The position numbers and the translations under genes are program-made. From positions 2,914,001 through 2,978,000 of the forward strand of contig OY762308.1 of NCBI GenBank assembly GCA_963665555.2: a stretch of 64,000 nt of DNA, read 5' to 3'. Numbering within the stretch: position 1 is the first letter of the stretch; each line of letters starts with the position of its first letter. The notes under the pieces were generated by a model. The model saw only the letters and a program-made list of their open reading frames with translations, was not told where the DNA came from and ran no database searches. Below, piece after piece: positions 1 to 12,257 of this stretch. The DNA comes from CAXXXW01 sp963665555 (GTDB taxonomy: Bacteria > Pseudomonadota > Alphaproteobacteria > Thalassobaculales > Thalassobaculaceae).

Positions 1-1
1 G

Positions 2-310
2 CGGCGCTACCGGGCGGTGCTGCTCGCGGACGTGCCGCGGATGGACGACGCCCGCCGCGACGCGGCCCGGCGCTTCGTGACGCTGATCGACACGCTGTAC
101 GACAACCGGGTGCTGCTGACGGTCTCGGCCGAGGCCGCGCCGGAGGACCTCTACCGGGGCGAGGACTGGGGCTTCGAGTTCGCGCGCGCCGCCTCGCGGC
201 TGATGGAGATGCGCTCGCCCGAATATGTCGAGGCGGCGCGGCTTTCCGCCGACCGGAACGGCGCGCCGGCGGACGGCGGCGGCCTTGCCGGGGAAGGGGA
301 TTCGGGGTAA
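2..310 (+). CDS. zapE: ZapE/AFG1-family ATPase, C-terminal fragment
   Basis: The frame is open at the left edge, so only the last 102 residues are present. The tail carries the family's C-terminal signature: RFVTLIDTLYDNRV, an S-A-E-A-A-P stretch, and SRLMEMRSPEYVE. ZapE is an AFG1-like P-loop ATPase that associates with the cell-division machinery; its ATPase core lies outside the window. Alphaproteobacteria usually carry zapE just upstream of mdh, as here (77 bp gap), which supports the call. Confidence 0.85.
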   Translation, partial: RRYRAVLLADVPRMDDARRDAARRFVTLIDTLYDNRVLLTVSAEAAPEDLYRGEDWGFEFARAASRLMEMRSPEYVEAARLSADRNGAPADGGGLAGEGDSG

Positions 311-387
311 ACCGCGCGCGGCCGGGCGCGGGGCGCGCCGGCCCTCCCATCCACCGGCCCGGCGGCCGCATTCGCTGGAGATCGAGC

Positions 388-1341
388 ATGGCCCGGAACA
401 AGATCGCGCTGGTCGGCGCGGGCAATATCGGCGGCACGCTGGCCCTGCTGGCGGGCGTGAAGCGGCTCGGCGACGTCGTGCTGTTCGACATCGTGGACGG
501 GATGCCCCAGGGCAAGGCGCTGGACATCGCCCAGGCCGCGCCGGTCGAGGGGTTCGACGCCGGGATCGCCGGGACGAACGACTATGCGGCGCTGGCGGGC
601 GCGGACGTCGTTATCGTGACCGCCGGCATCGCCCGCAAGCCGGGGATGAGCCGGGACGACCTGATCGGCACCAATTTCAAGGTCATGGGCGCGGTCGGCG
701 CCGGCATCCGCGAACACTGCCCGGACGCCTTCGTCGTCTGCATCACCAACCCGCTCGACGTGATGGTCGGCGTGCTGCGCGAGGCGGGCGGGCTGCCGGC
801 CGAAAAATGCGTCGGCATGGCCGGCGTGCTCGACAGCGCGCGCTTCCGCCGCTTCCTGGCGGACGAGTTCGGCGTGTCGGTGGAGGACGTCACCGCCTTC
901 GTCCTCGGCGGGCACGGCGACACGATGGTCCCGCTGGTCCGCTATTCCGCCGTCGCCGGCATCCCGGTGCCGGACCTGCTGCGGATGGGCTGGAGCACGC
1001 AAGAGCGGATCGACGCCATCGTCCAGCGCACGCGCGACGGCGGGGCCGAGATCGTCGGCCTGCTGAAGACCGGCTCGGCCTTCTACGCGCCCGCCTCCTC
1101 GGCCATCGCGATGGCGGAGTCCTACCTGCTGGACAAGAAGCGCGTGCTGCCCTGCGCGGCCTGGTGCGATGGCCCCTACGGGCTGGACGGCCTCTATGTC
1201 GGCGTGCCGGCGGTGATCGGCGCCGGCGGGGTCGAGCGGGTGGTCGAGGTCGAACTCGACGCGGCCGAACGGGCGATGTTCGACCGCTCGGTCGCCGCCG
1301 TGCGGGAGCTGAACGCCGTCGCCGCCGCCCTCGGCGGCTGA
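388..1341 (+). CDS. mdh: Malate dehydrogenase (LDH-like, NAD-dependent)
   Basis: Interconverts malate and oxaloacetate in the TCA cycle, in the cytoplasm. The 317-residue protein has the Rossmann nucleotide-binding motif GAGNIGGT at residues 10-17. The substrate-loop region contains GMSRDDL, the conserved ITNPLDVM segment follows, and the catalytic histidine lies in GGHGDTMVP (His176). The length fits the LDH-like MDH family of alphaproteobacteria. It sits between zapE and sucC in the same orientation, at the head of a TCA-cycle gene block, so co-transcription with the suc genes is likely, although a 143-bp gap separates it from sucC. Confidence 0.96.
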   Translation: MARNKIALVGAGNIGGTLALLAGVKRLGDVVLFDIVDGMPQGKALDIAQAAPVEGFDAGIAGTNDYAALAGADVVIVTAGIARKPGMSRDDLIGTNFKVMGAVGAGIREHCPDAFVVCITNPLDVMVGVLREAGGLPAEKCVGMAGVLDSARFRRFLADEFGVSVEDVTAFVLGGHGDTMVPLVRYSAVAGIPVPDLLRMGWSTQERIDAIVQRTRDGGAEIVGLLKTGSAFYAPASSAIAMAESYLLDKKRVLPCAAWCDGPYGLDGLYVGVPAVIGAGGVERVVEVELDAAERAMFDRSVAAVRELNAVAAALGG

Positions 1342-1484
1342 CCGCCGCGCCGGTTGCGCGGGCGCGGCGCGGGGCCTAGAGTGGGGCAAGTCCCGCGCGG
1401 CTCCGGGAGGCTCGGCATGACGCGATCGGCTGGACAGGCCCCACGACCTCCGCAAGGCCGGGCGTCCGGCCGGGGCGGGCGGCG

Positions 1485-2684
1485 ATGAACATCCACGAAC
1501 ACCAGGCCAAGGAACTGCTCGCCCGCTTCGGCGTCGCGGTGCCGCGCGGGCGCGTCGCCTTCGCGCCGGACGAGGCCGAGGCGGCGGCCCGGGAACTGGG
1601 CGGCGAGGTCTTCGTCGTGAAGTCGCAGATCCACGCCGGCGGGCGCGGGGCCGGGCGCTTCGCGGGGGACGAGTCGGGCAAGGGCGGGGTGCGGCTCGCC
1701 CGCTCGCCGGAGGAGGTCCGCGAACACGCCGCCGCCATGCTCGGCAAGACGCTGGTCACGAAGCAGACCGGGCCGGAGGGCCGCGAGGTCAAGCGGGTCT
1801 ATGTGGAGGAGGGGCGGGAGATCGCGCGCGAACTCTACCTCTCCCTGCTGGTGGACCGGGGGTCCGGGCGCGTCGCCGTCATCGCCTCGACCGAGGGCGG
1901 GATGGACATCGAGGCGGTGGCGGCCGAAACGCCGGAGAAGATCGCCACCGTCTCCATCGACCCGGCGACCGGGCTGCGGCCCTACCACGGGCGCGGGCTG
2001 GCCGCCGACCTCGGCCTGGAGGGAAGGGCGGCCGCGTCCGCCGCCGAACTGCTGGCCGCGCTGCACCGCGCGTTCACGGAGCTGGACGCCGCGCTGGTCG
2101 AGGTCAACCCGCTGATCGTGGACGCCGCCGGCGAGGCGCTGGCGCTCGACGCCAAGATGAACTTCGACGACAACGCGCTGTTCCGCCATCCCGACATCGC
2201 CGAACTCCGCGACGAGGACGAGGAGGACCCGGCCGAGCGCGAGGCGGGCGAGCACGAACTCAACTACGTCAAGCTGGACGGCAATATCGGCTGCATGGTG
2301 AACGGCGCCGGCCTCGCCATGGCGACGATGGACATCGTGAAGCTCAACGGCGCGGAGCCGGCCAACTTCCTCGACGTGGGCGGCGGCGCGACCAGGGAGC
2401 GGGTCGCCGCCGCCTTCCGCATCATCCTCTCCGACCCGAACGTGGCCGGCATCCTGGTCAACATTTTCGGCGGCATCATGCGGTGCGACACCATCGCCGA
2501 GGGGGTGGTGGAGGCGGTGCGCGAGACGCGGCTGGACGTGCCGCTGGTGGTCCGCCTCGAAGGGACCAACGCCGAACTCGGCCGCGAGATCATGGCCGGC
2601 AGCGGCCTGCCCATCGTGACGGCCGACGGCCTGGGCGACGCGGCCGAAAAGATCGTGAAGGCCGTGCGGGAGGCCGGGCGATGA
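1485..2684 (+). CDS. sucC: Succinyl-CoA synthetase (ADP-forming) beta subunit
   Basis: Beta subunit of the enzyme that converts succinyl-CoA to succinate with substrate-level phosphorylation. The N-terminus MNIHEHQAKELL opens the ATP-grasp domain, with KSQIHAGGRG in the nucleotide-binding part. The C-terminal CoA-ligase-like domain contains FLDVGGGA and NIFGGIMRCD. At 399 residues it is slightly longer than the usual 385-390. Its TGA stop overlaps the ATG of sucD (ATGA at 2681-2684), indicating translational coupling of the two subunits. Confidence 0.96.
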   Translation: MNIHEHQAKELLARFGVAVPRGRVAFAPDEAEAAARELGGEVFVVKSQIHAGGRGAGRFAGDESGKGGVRLARSPEEVREHAAAMLGKTLVTKQTGPEGREVKRVYVEEGREIARELYLSLLVDRGSGRVAVIASTEGGMDIEAVAAETPEKIATVSIDPATGLRPYHGRGLAADLGLEGRAAASAAELLAALHRAFTELDAALVEVNPLIVDAAGEALALDAKMNFDDNALFRHPDIAELRDEDEEDPAEREAGEHELNYVKLDGNIGCMVNGAGLAMATMDIVKLNGAEPANFLDVGGGATRERVAAAFRIILSDPNVAGILVNIFGGIMRCDTIAEGVVEAVRETRLDVPLVVRLEGTNAELGREIMAGSGLPIVTADGLGDAAEKIVKAVREAGR

Positions 2685-3556
2685 GCGTGCTGGTCGGCAA
2701 GGACACGAAGGTCCTCTGCCAGGGCTTCACCGGAAGCCAGGGCACCTTCCATTCCCGCCAGGCGATCGACTACGGGACGCGCATGGTGGGCGGCGTGACG
2801 CCGGGCCGGGGCGGGAGCGAGCATCTCGGCCTGCCGGTCTTCGACACGGTGCGCCGGGCGGTCGCGGCCACGGGCGCGGACGCCACGGCGATCTATGTGC
2901 CGCCGCGCTTCGCCGCCGACTCGATCCTGGAGGCGATCGAGGCCGGAATCCCGCTGGTCGTCTGCATCACCGAGGGCATCCCGGTGCTCGACATGGTGCG
3001 GGTCAAGCGCGCGCTGCGCGGCTCCGGGACGCGGCTGGTCGGGCCGAACTGTCCGGGCGTGATCACGCCGGGCGAATGCAAGATCGGCATCATGCCGGGC
3101 CACATCCACCGGCGCGGCGCGATCGGCATCGTGTCGCGATCCGGCACGCTGACCTACGAGGCGGTGGCGCAGACCACGGCGGCCGGCCTCGGCCAGTCCA
3201 CCTGCATCGGCATCGGCGGCGACCCGGTGAACGGGACCGACTTCATCGACTGCCTGGAAATGTTCCTCGCCGACGACGAGACCGAGGCGATCGCGATGAT
3301 CGGCGAGATCGGCGGCTCGGCGGAGGAGGAGGCGGCCGACTTCCTCAAGCGCGGCCGGCGCAAGAAACCCGTCGTCGGCTTCATCGCCGGGCTGGCCGCG
3401 CCGCCGGGCCGGCGCATGGGCCACGCCGGCGCGATTATCGCCGGCGGCAAGGGCGGCGCCGGGGACAAGATCGAGGCGATGCGCTCGGCGGGCGTGCGCG
3501 TCGCCGAATCGCCGGCGGCGATCGGCTCCGCGATGGCGGAACTGCTCGGCCGGTGA
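2681..3556 (+). CDS. sucD: Succinyl-CoA synthetase alpha subunit
   Basis: Alpha subunit (291 residues) that binds CoA and carries the phosphohistidine intermediate. The CoA-binding Rossmann part includes GFTGSQGTFHS, and NCPGVITPGECKIGIMPG follows. The active-site histidine is in RRMGHAGAIIAGGKG (His248). I chose the ATG at 2681 because it gives the standard SucD N-terminus (MSVLVGKDTKV) and a 4-bp overlap with sucC; the upstream in-frame extension is only the shadow of sucC. Confidence 0.96.
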   Translation: MSVLVGKDTKVLCQGFTGSQGTFHSRQAIDYGTRMVGGVTPGRGGSEHLGLPVFDTVRRAVAATGADATAIYVPPRFAADSILEAIEAGIPLVVCITEGIPVLDMVRVKRALRGSGTRLVGPNCPGVITPGECKIGIMPGHIHRRGAIGIVSRSGTLTYEAVAQTTAAGLGQSTCIGIGGDPVNGTDFIDCLEMFLADDETEAIAMIGEIGGSAEEEAADFLKRGRRKKPVVGFIAGLAAPPGRRMGHAGAIIAGGKGGAGDKIEAMRSAGVRVAESPAAIGSAMAELLGR

Positions 3557-3593
3557 GGCCGCGCCGGCGCGCGCGGAGGAAGGCAGGCGGGAG

Positions 3594-6500
<2,907 letters not shown>

Positions 6501-6531
6501 GCGGCGGCGCGGCAACGGAGCGGGGGTCGCG

Positions 6532-7809
6532 ATGGCGACGGAGGTCAGGGCGCCGGCGTTCGGCGAATCCATTACCGAGGCGACGGTCGCGGTCTGGCGC
6601 AAGCGGCCCGGCGAGGCGGTCGCCATGGACGAGCCGCTGGTCGAACTCGAAACCGACAAGGTGACGCTGGAGGTCAACGCCCCGGCCGCCGGCGTGCTCG
6701 AAAGCGTGCTGGCCGAGGAGGGCGCGACGATCGGCGTGGGCGCGGTGCTCTGCGTCATCGCCGAGGGCGCGGCCGCCGCCGCGCCGCCGCCCGCGCCCGC
6801 CGCTCCCGCGCCGGCCCCGGCCCTCGCGCCCGAACCGCGCGCCGCCGCTCCGGCCCCGGCCGCGCCGGCTCCGGCCCCCGCCGCCGCGCCCGCCGGGACC
6901 TGGGAGGTGAAAACCCTTTCGCCGGCGGTGCGCAAGCTGGTGGAGGACAACAACCTCGACCCCGCCCGCATCCGGCCGACGGGCAAGGACGGCCGGCTGC
7001 TGAAGGGCGACGTGCTGGCCGCCATCGCGGCCGGAACGGCGCGCGCCGCCGCCCCGGCCCCCGCCGCGTCCCCGGCCGCGCCCGCCGCCCTCCCGCCGCG
7101 CCCCGAGGACCCGCGCGAGGAGCGCGTGCCGATGACGCGCCTGCGCCGGGCCGTCGCGCGCCGCCTCAAGGAGGCGCAGAACACCGCCGCCATGCTCACC
7201 ACCTGGAACGAGGCGGACATGGGCGCGGCGATGGCGCTGCGCGCCGAATACCGCGACGCATTCGAGAAGAAGCACGGCGCGCGGCTCGGCTTCATGTCCT
7301 TCTTCGTCAAGGCCTGCGTCGCGGCGCTCCGGGAACTGCCGGCGATCAACGCCGAAATTTACGGCGACGAGATCGTCTACAAGAACTACTACGACATCGG
7401 GGTCGCCGTCGGCTCGCCGCGCGGCCTGGTGGTGCCGGTGCTGCGCGACGCCGACAGGCTCGGCTTCGCCGGCGTCGAGAAGGCGATCGCCGATTTCGGC
7501 CGGCGCGCCCGCGACGGCAAGCTGACGCTGGCGGAGATGACGGGCGGCACCTTCACGATCTCCAACGGCGGCGTGTACGGCTCGCTGATGTCCTCGCCGA
7601 TCCTGAACCCGCCGCAATCGGGCATCCTGGGGATGCACAAGATCCAGCAGCGCCCGATGGCCGTCGGCGGCAAGGTCGAGATCCGCCCGATGATGTATCT
7701 CGCGCTCTCCTACGACCACCGGATCGTGGACGGGCGCGAGGCGGTGACCTTCCTGGTGCGGGTCAAGGAGGCGATCGAGGACCCGCGCCGCCTCCTGATC
7801 GACCTGTAG
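6532..7809 (+). CDS. sucB: 2-oxoglutarate dehydrogenase E2 (dihydrolipoyl succinyltransferase)
   Basis: Core acyltransferase of the complex (425 residues). It has a single N-terminal lipoyl domain with the lipoylated lysine in ELETDKVTLEV (Lys43). A long Ala/Pro-rich flexible linker (about residues 80-125) follows, then a peripheral subunit-binding domain (LSPAVRKLVEDNNLDP), a second Ala/Pro linker, and the catalytic domain with SYDHRIVDGREA (active-site His396). The gene sits between sucA and lpd in the standard order. Confidence 0.96.
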   Translation: MATEVRAPAFGESITEATVAVWRKRPGEAVAMDEPLVELETDKVTLEVNAPAAGVLESVLAEEGATIGVGAVLCVIAEGAAAAAPPPAPAAPAPAPALAPEPRAAAPAPAAPAPAPAAAPAGTWEVKTLSPAVRKLVEDNNLDPARIRPTGKDGRLLKGDVLAAIAAGTARAAAPAPAASPAAPAALPPRPEDPREERVPMTRLRRAVARRLKEAQNTAAMLTTWNEADMGAAMALRAEYRDAFEKKHGARLGFMSFFVKACVAALRELPAINAEIYGDEIVYKNYYDIGVAVGSPRGLVVPVLRDADRLGFAGVEKAIADFGRRARDGKLTLAEMTGGTFTISNGGVYGSLMSSPILNPPQSGILGMHKIQQRPMAVGGKVEIRPMMYLALSYDHRIVDGREAVTFLVRVKEAIEDPRRLLIDL

Positions 7810-7844
7810 GCGCGGCCGCGCCGCGCGCAACGGAGGACGCCGCC

Positions 7845-9251
7845 ATGGCCGAGCGTTACGATCTCGTCGTTGTCGGGGCCGGCCCCGGCGGCTATGTCGC
7901 GGCGATCCGGGCGGCGCAGCTCGGCATGAAGGTCGCCTGCGTCGAGAAGCGCGCGGCCCTGGGCGGGACCTGCCTCAACATCGGCTGCATTCCGTCGAAG
8001 GCGCTGCTCTCCTCCTCGTGGAAATACGCCGAGGCGCGCGCCGGCCTTTCCGCGATCGGGGTCGAGACCGGCGAGGTCGGGCTGAACCTCGCCGCCATGA
8101 TGGCGAACAAGGACAAGACGGTCGCCGACCTCACGAAGGGGATCGCCTTCCTGTTCGACAAGAACAAGGTCGCGCGCGTCCGCGGCGCCGCGCGCCTGTC
8201 CGCCCCCGGCCGGGTCGAGGTCGCGGGGCCGGACGGCGCGGCGGAAACGCTGGAGGCCGGGCGGGTGCTGATCGCGACCGGCTCCGAATCGATGCCGCTG
8301 CCCGGCGTCGAGGTGGACGAGGAGCGGATCGTGAGTTCGACCGGCGCGCTGGCGCTGCGCGAGGTTCCGGAGCGGCTCGCGGTGATCGGCGGTGGCTATA
8401 TCGGGCTGGAGATGGGGTCGGTCTGGGCGCGGCTCGGCGCGAAGGTGACGGTGGTGGAGTTCCTCGACCGCGTCCTGCCCGGCATGGACCGCGAAATCGC
8501 CGAGCGGTTCCGCCGCGCGCTGCGCCGCCAGGGGCTGGAGTTCCGGCTCTCGACGAAGGTGACGGGGGCGCGCGCCTCCGGCGCCGGCGTCGCGCTGTCG
8601 GTGGAGCCGGCGGCGGGCGGCGCGGCGGCGGAGATCGACTGCGACGTCGTGCTGGTGGCGATCGGCCGGCGGCCGAACACCGACGGCCTCGGCCTGGAGG
8701 CGCTCGGCGTGGCGACGGACTCGCGCGGCTTCGTCCTGGTGGACGAGGATTTCGAGACCTCGGTCCCCGGCGTCTTCGCGATCGGCGACTGCGTTCCCGG
8801 CCCGATGCTGGCCCACAAGGCGGAGGAGGACGGCGTGGCGGCGGTCGAGACGATGGCCGGCCAGTCGGGCCATGTCGATTACGGCCTGGTGCCGGGGATC
8901 GTTTACACGCACCCGGAGGTCGCCGCGCTCGGCGCGACGGAGGAGGAATTGAAGGCGGACGGGACCGCCTACCGCAAGGGCGTCTTCCCGTTTTCCGCCA
9001 ACAGCCGGGCGCGCGCGGCGGGCGACACGGAGGGGATGGTGAAGCTGCTCGCCGACGCGGCGACGGACCGGCTGCTCGGCGCGCACATTATCGGCCCGGA
9101 GGCGGGAAGCCTGATCCACGAATGCGCCGCCGCCATGGCCTTCGGCGCCGCGGCCGAGGACATCGCCCGCATCTGCCACGGCCACCCGACCCTCAACGAA
9201 GCCATCAAGGAAGCCGCCCTCGCCACCGACGGCCGCGCGGTGCACGCCTAG
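7845..9251 (+). CDS. lpdA: Dihydrolipoyl dehydrogenase (E3)
   Basis: FAD flavoprotein (468 residues) that reoxidises the dihydrolipoyl group of E2 with NAD+. It has the FAD-binding GAGPGGY motif, the redox-active disulfide in GGTCLNIGCIPSKAL (Cys43 and Cys48), an NAD-binding GGGYIGLEMG motif, the FAD-contact AIGDCVPGPMLAHKA, and the catalytic C-terminal HGHPTLNEA. It closes the TCA block. Its TAG stop shares a CTAG palindrome with the stop of the convergent gene on the other strand, a 4-bp tail-to-tail overlap. Confidence 0.96.
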   Translation: MAERYDLVVVGAGPGGYVAAIRAAQLGMKVACVEKRAALGGTCLNIGCIPSKALLSSSWKYAEARAGLSAIGVETGEVGLNLAAMMANKDKTVADLTKGIAFLFDKNKVARVRGAARLSAPGRVEVAGPDGAAETLEAGRVLIATGSESMPLPGVEVDEERIVSSTGALALREVPERLAVIGGGYIGLEMGSVWARLGAKVTVVEFLDRVLPGMDREIAERFRRALRRQGLEFRLSTKVTGARASGAGVALSVEPAAGGAAAEIDCDVVLVAIGRRPNTDGLGLEALGVATDSRGFVLVDEDFETSVPGVFAIGDCVPGPMLAHKAEEDGVAAVETMAGQSGHVDYGLVPGIVYTHPEVAALGATEEELKADGTAYRKGVFPFSANSRARAAGDTEGMVKLLADAATDRLLGAHIIGPEAGSLIHECAAAMAFGAAAEDIARICHGHPTLNEAIKEAALATDGRAVHA

Positions 9252-9943
9252 GCGGAAGCGGCGCCTTCCGGCGGGAAGACCCGGCGCAGCCAGTCGAGGA
9301 ACTGTCTCGCCAGTTCGCCATCGACCGACAGGTCGCCGGCCCCGATGGCCGCGCCCATGCGCCCTGGTTCCTTGCGCGCGGCAAGCCAGGCGTGGAGTTC
9401 GGCCTTGCGGGTCTTGTCCGCGGCGAATTTCCGTTCGCCTTCGGGGATGTCGTTTATGTACGCAGACGCCAAGGGGAACACCGTATCCGCTTCCGGAACC
9501 ATGCCGATAACGAAATCCTCCAATTCCCCCGGCGATCCGTTGTCCGGCATCATCCACACGCCGACGCGCGGCACGCGAAACTCCGGGTTGCCCTCGATAA
9601 CGATCCCGCCGGCCTGCATCTGTATTTCGGAAACATGTCGGTAGGCGTCCGCGCATGGCGTTTCGCCATACGCTTCCTGTAGCCTGCTTCGCACCGTATT
9701 CCATTTATCACCTGGTACGGCGTCCGCGTCGAACACGATTCCAAGAGCGGTTCTTTCCCTTTCGCTGACGTAGCTCGGTATCGCCCTTTCAAGGTTTGGA
9801 AATCCCTCTTCCTCCTTCACATCGATGTTGAATTTGTCTTCCGCTCGATCACGCAAGTGAGCAATCACATGTCTATCGTCCTGTCCTTCGACTATCAAAA
9901 TATTCGGAGACTTCCGCCCAGACGATGGCATTCCAAAAGGCAT
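9248..9943 (-). CDS. TOPRIM-fold protein, DUF3226-like (putative defence nuclease partner)
   Basis: A 231-residue protein with the two TOPRIM acidic motifs: ILIVEGQDDRHV (Glu19, Asp22, Asp23) and GIVFDADAVPGDKW (Asp72, Asp74). The C-terminal tail, ending LARQFLDWLRRVF, is typical of the DUF3226 group as I recall it. TOPRIM domains bind Mg2+ and cut or rejoin nucleic acid in OLD nucleases, topoisomerases and primases. It is encoded 45 bp downstream of an ABC-type ATPase, so the two probably form one complex. Base composition is clearly less GC-rich than the flanking TCA genes, suggesting acquisition. The function (phage defence) is inferred from architecture. Confidence 0.75.
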   Translation of the reverse strand: MPFGMPSSGRKSPNILIVEGQDDRHVIAHLRDRAEDKFNIDVKEEEGFPNLERAIPSYVSERERTALGIVFDADAVPGDKWNTVRSRLQEAYGETPCADAYRHVSEIQMQAGGIVIEGNPEFRVPRVGVWMMPDNGSPGELEDFVIGMVPEADTVFPLASAYINDIPEGERKFAADKTRKAELHAWLAARKEPGRMGAAIGAGDLSVDGELARQFLDWLRRVFPPEGAASA

Positions 9944-9988
9944 GGTTCCCTCTCGCTCGCGATTTCGTCAACCTTCGGCGACTGGTTT

Positions 9989-11173
9989 CTACCTCACTTC
10001 GATGCCCTGTTCGGCGGCTATCCGCAACTTTTCCTCCGAATAGGGGACGGGCCAAACCCGGTCGCCGTTGCGTTCGAGCCGGAACAGGAAGCCTTCGGAA
10101 TCCTCGGCCTCGACGGCGGCTTGCGCGAAACCTCGCACGCAATCCCAGCTGTGGGTCGTCGCCAGAACCTGGACATTATTTTGCCTGGCCAGATTGAAAA
10201 CCAACCTCCAGTAATTGTCCTGTACCGAGTAATGGACACCGTTCTCTGCTTCGTCAATCAACAAAAAACCATCGCGACAATTGGCAAGTGCGAGCGCCAC
10301 GCCAAAAAATCGAGCCGCGCCGTCGCCGAGGCTTTTCAGAGGAACAGGACGATCAAGATTTTTCAATTTGACAACCGCGCGTCGACCATCTCTCAAGAAA
10401 CGGGGCACCGGATTACGGCCCACAAAACGCGGCACCGGCCCCGAGTTACCACCATCTCCAACCATCGCAATTCGCTGGACGTCGTCGCCCAAAACCAGAC
10501 GCAACGCTTCGACAGCGTAATCTTCATCCTCCGTGAGAGTGACCTGATCCAAATACGTGCCAATTTCGTAATTATTCATAAGACCCGGACCCAGAAATAT
10601 GCATGTTGCCGTCGGAATTGACTCGCTTTCTCCCGCCTGATGACGGAGAGATCGCATGTCCGCATAAAGAATTTCCGTATTTCTGTATTTAGCAGACGAA
10701 AGAAATGTTTGTTGCTTATAATTGTGAAAAGAACGTTCCATCACTACCGTGTTCGATTCGTCTCCATATTTCGAGATCATTTTATCGAACAAAATTTTGT
10801 CTTCTTTTTTGGGAGGATTCACGTTAACTTTTAGGTAACTGCTCCGAGAACCAATTTCCATATGCGGAAATGGATACGCGCCTCGCCCATGAAAGATTGC
10901 AGCCAAATTTGGAGAAATCATTTCGTCGCCGTCCTCATCTATGTACACATTATATTCTTCGTGGTCACCCGACAAATCGTGCAAAACCGACATCCGCCCC
11001 CGCTCCGCATACACGCGGCAGGCTTCGAGGATGGTGGTTTTGCCGACGCTGTTTTTGCCCGTGATCAGGGTCACGCGGCCGAGGCGGGGGATGTCGATCT
11101 CGCGGATGCCGCGGAAGTTCCTGATTCGCAGGTCGGGCAGGTGCAGCGCCCCGTCGGTTTCGTCGTTCGGCAT
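9989..11173 (-). CDS. OLD-like/AAA_21-type ATPase paired with a TOPRIM protein
   Basis: A 394-residue SMC/ABC-type ATPase. It starts with LRIRNFRGIREIDI and has Walker A GKNSVGKTT (residues 39-47), a signature-like SLGDGAARF (about 281-289), Walker B FLLIDE (303-308) followed by AENGVH, and an H-loop ATTHSWD (His341). It contains no TOPRIM domain; that is supplied by the next gene. Split ATPase plus TOPRIM pairs are used in PARIS (AriA/AriB), and the fused form is the OLD/GajA nuclease. The middle of the gene (about 10.2-11.0 kb) is markedly AT-rich relative to its surroundings. ATP-driven sensing is inferred. Confidence 0.8.
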   Translation of the reverse strand: MPNDETDGALHLPDLRIRNFRGIREIDIPRLGRVTLITGKNSVGKTTILEACRVYAERGRMSVLHDLSGDHEEYNVYIDEDGDEMISPNLAAIFHGRGAYPFPHMEIGSRSSYLKVNVNPPKKEDKILFDKMISKYGDESNTVVMERSFHNYKQQTFLSSAKYRNTEILYADMRSLRHQAGESESIPTATCIFLGPGLMNNYEIGTYLDQVTLTEDEDYAVEALRLVLGDDVQRIAMVGDGGNSGPVPRFVGRNPVPRFLRDGRRAVVKLKNLDRPVPLKSLGDGAARFFGVALALANCRDGFLLIDEAENGVHYSVQDNYWRLVFNLARQNNVQVLATTHSWDCVRGFAQAAVEAEDSEGFLFRLERNGDRVWPVPYSEEKLRIAAEQGIEVR

Positions 11174-11270
11174 TTCCGCGCCCGCCTCGCTGGTGTGCGC
11201 GTAAACTGCCCGCCGCCCCGCCGGAAGTCAACGCGAAACGCCGGGGCGGGACGCCGGCCCTCTTGCCCCC

Positions 11271-12257
11271 TTACCCCCGGTCCCGCGGGTGGGCGGCGCG
11301 GTGGATGGCTATGAGGCGTTCGGCGTCGACGTCGGTGTAGCGTTGCGTCGTCGAGAGGGAGGCGTGGCCGAGCAGTTCCTGGATCGCGCGCAGGTCGCCG
11401 CCGCTCGCCAGCAGGTGCGTCGCGAAGGAGTGGCGCAGCGCGTGCGGCGTCGCCCCCTCCGGCAGGCCGAGCGCGCCGCGCAGCAGCCGCGCCGCCCGCT
11501 GCAGCACCCCCGGTTGCAGCCGCCCGCCCCGCGCGCCCCGGAACAGCGGGTCGTCCGGCCCGGCCGGCCACGGGCAGAGCGCGCGATAGGCCGCCACCGC
11601 CTCGCGCACCGCCGGCAGCACCGGGACCATGCGCTGCTTGCCGCCCTTGCCGCGCACGACCAGCGCGCCGCCCTCCGGCCCGCCGCCCGGCGTCCAGTCG
11701 CGCCCGTCGAGCGCCAGAGCCTCGCCGATCCGCAGCCCGCAGCCGTAGAGCAGGCCGAGCGCGGCGGCGTCGCGCGCCGCGATCCATGGCTCCTCCGGCA
11801 GCGCGCCGGCCAAGTCGAGCGTCCGGGCCGCGTCCTCGACGCCGAGCGCGCGGGGCAGCGGGGCCGGCCGCCTCGGCGCGCGCACCGCCCGGATCGCCGG
11901 GTTGCGCACGCCGCGGCGGCGTTCGAGGAAACGGTGGAAGCTCCGCGCCGTCGAAAGCGCCCGCGCGGTCGAGGCGGCGGACAGCCCGTCGGCGCGCCGC
12001 CGCGCCAGCCAGGCGCGGTAGTCCCGCGCCTCCAGCGCCGCGAGGTCCGACAGCGCCGCCGGGCCGCCCAGATGGCCGGCGAGGAACGCGAGGAAACCGC
12101 CCAGGTCGCGCCCGTAGGCGGCGACGGTGTGGGGCGACATCCGCCGCTCCCCCTCCATCCAGCCGCGCCACTCCGCCAGCGCCGCCGCGAGGTCGGGGGC
12201 GGCGGGAGGTTCGGGCGCCCCGGCCGCCGCGCCGGTCAGGCCGGCGGGTTCAGCCAT
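11271..12257 (-). CDS. xerC: Tyrosine recombinase XerC
   Basis: Site-specific recombinase (328 residues) that resolves chromosome dimers at dif with XerD. The N-terminal SAM-like DNA-binding domain contains MSPHTVAAYGRDL. The catalytic domain has all expected residues: Arg in GCGLRIGEAL, Lys in GKGGKQRMVP, HxxR in HALRHSFATH, His in LGHASLSTT, and the nucleophilic Tyr in TQRYTDVD. I set the start at 12257 (MAEPAGLTG); the longer upstream frame is the shadow of the next gene. The start overlaps the end of the DUF484 gene by 22 bp, as in many alphaproteobacteria. This is housekeeping XerC rather than an integrase. Confidence 0.93.
   Translation of the reverse strand: MAEPAGLTGAAAGAPEPPAAPDLAAALAEWRGWMEGERRMSPHTVAAYGRDLGGFLAFLAGHLGGPAALSDLAALEARDYRAWLARRRADGLSAASTARALSTARSFHRFLERRRGVRNPAIRAVRAPRRPAPLPRALGVEDAARTLDLAGALPEEPWIAARDAAALGLLYGCGLRIGEALALDGRDWTPGGGPEGGALVVRGKGGKQRMVPVLPAVREAVAAYRALCPWPAGPDDPLFRGARGGRLQPGVLQRAARLLRGALGLPEGATPHALRHSFATHLLASGGDLRAIQELLGHASLSTTQRYTDVDAERLIAIHRAAHPRDRG

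Noticed and set aside
11271..12257. Phage or element integrase
   Set aside because: The operon context with DUF484 and fsa, and the absence of att repeats or cargo, identify it as housekeeping XerC.
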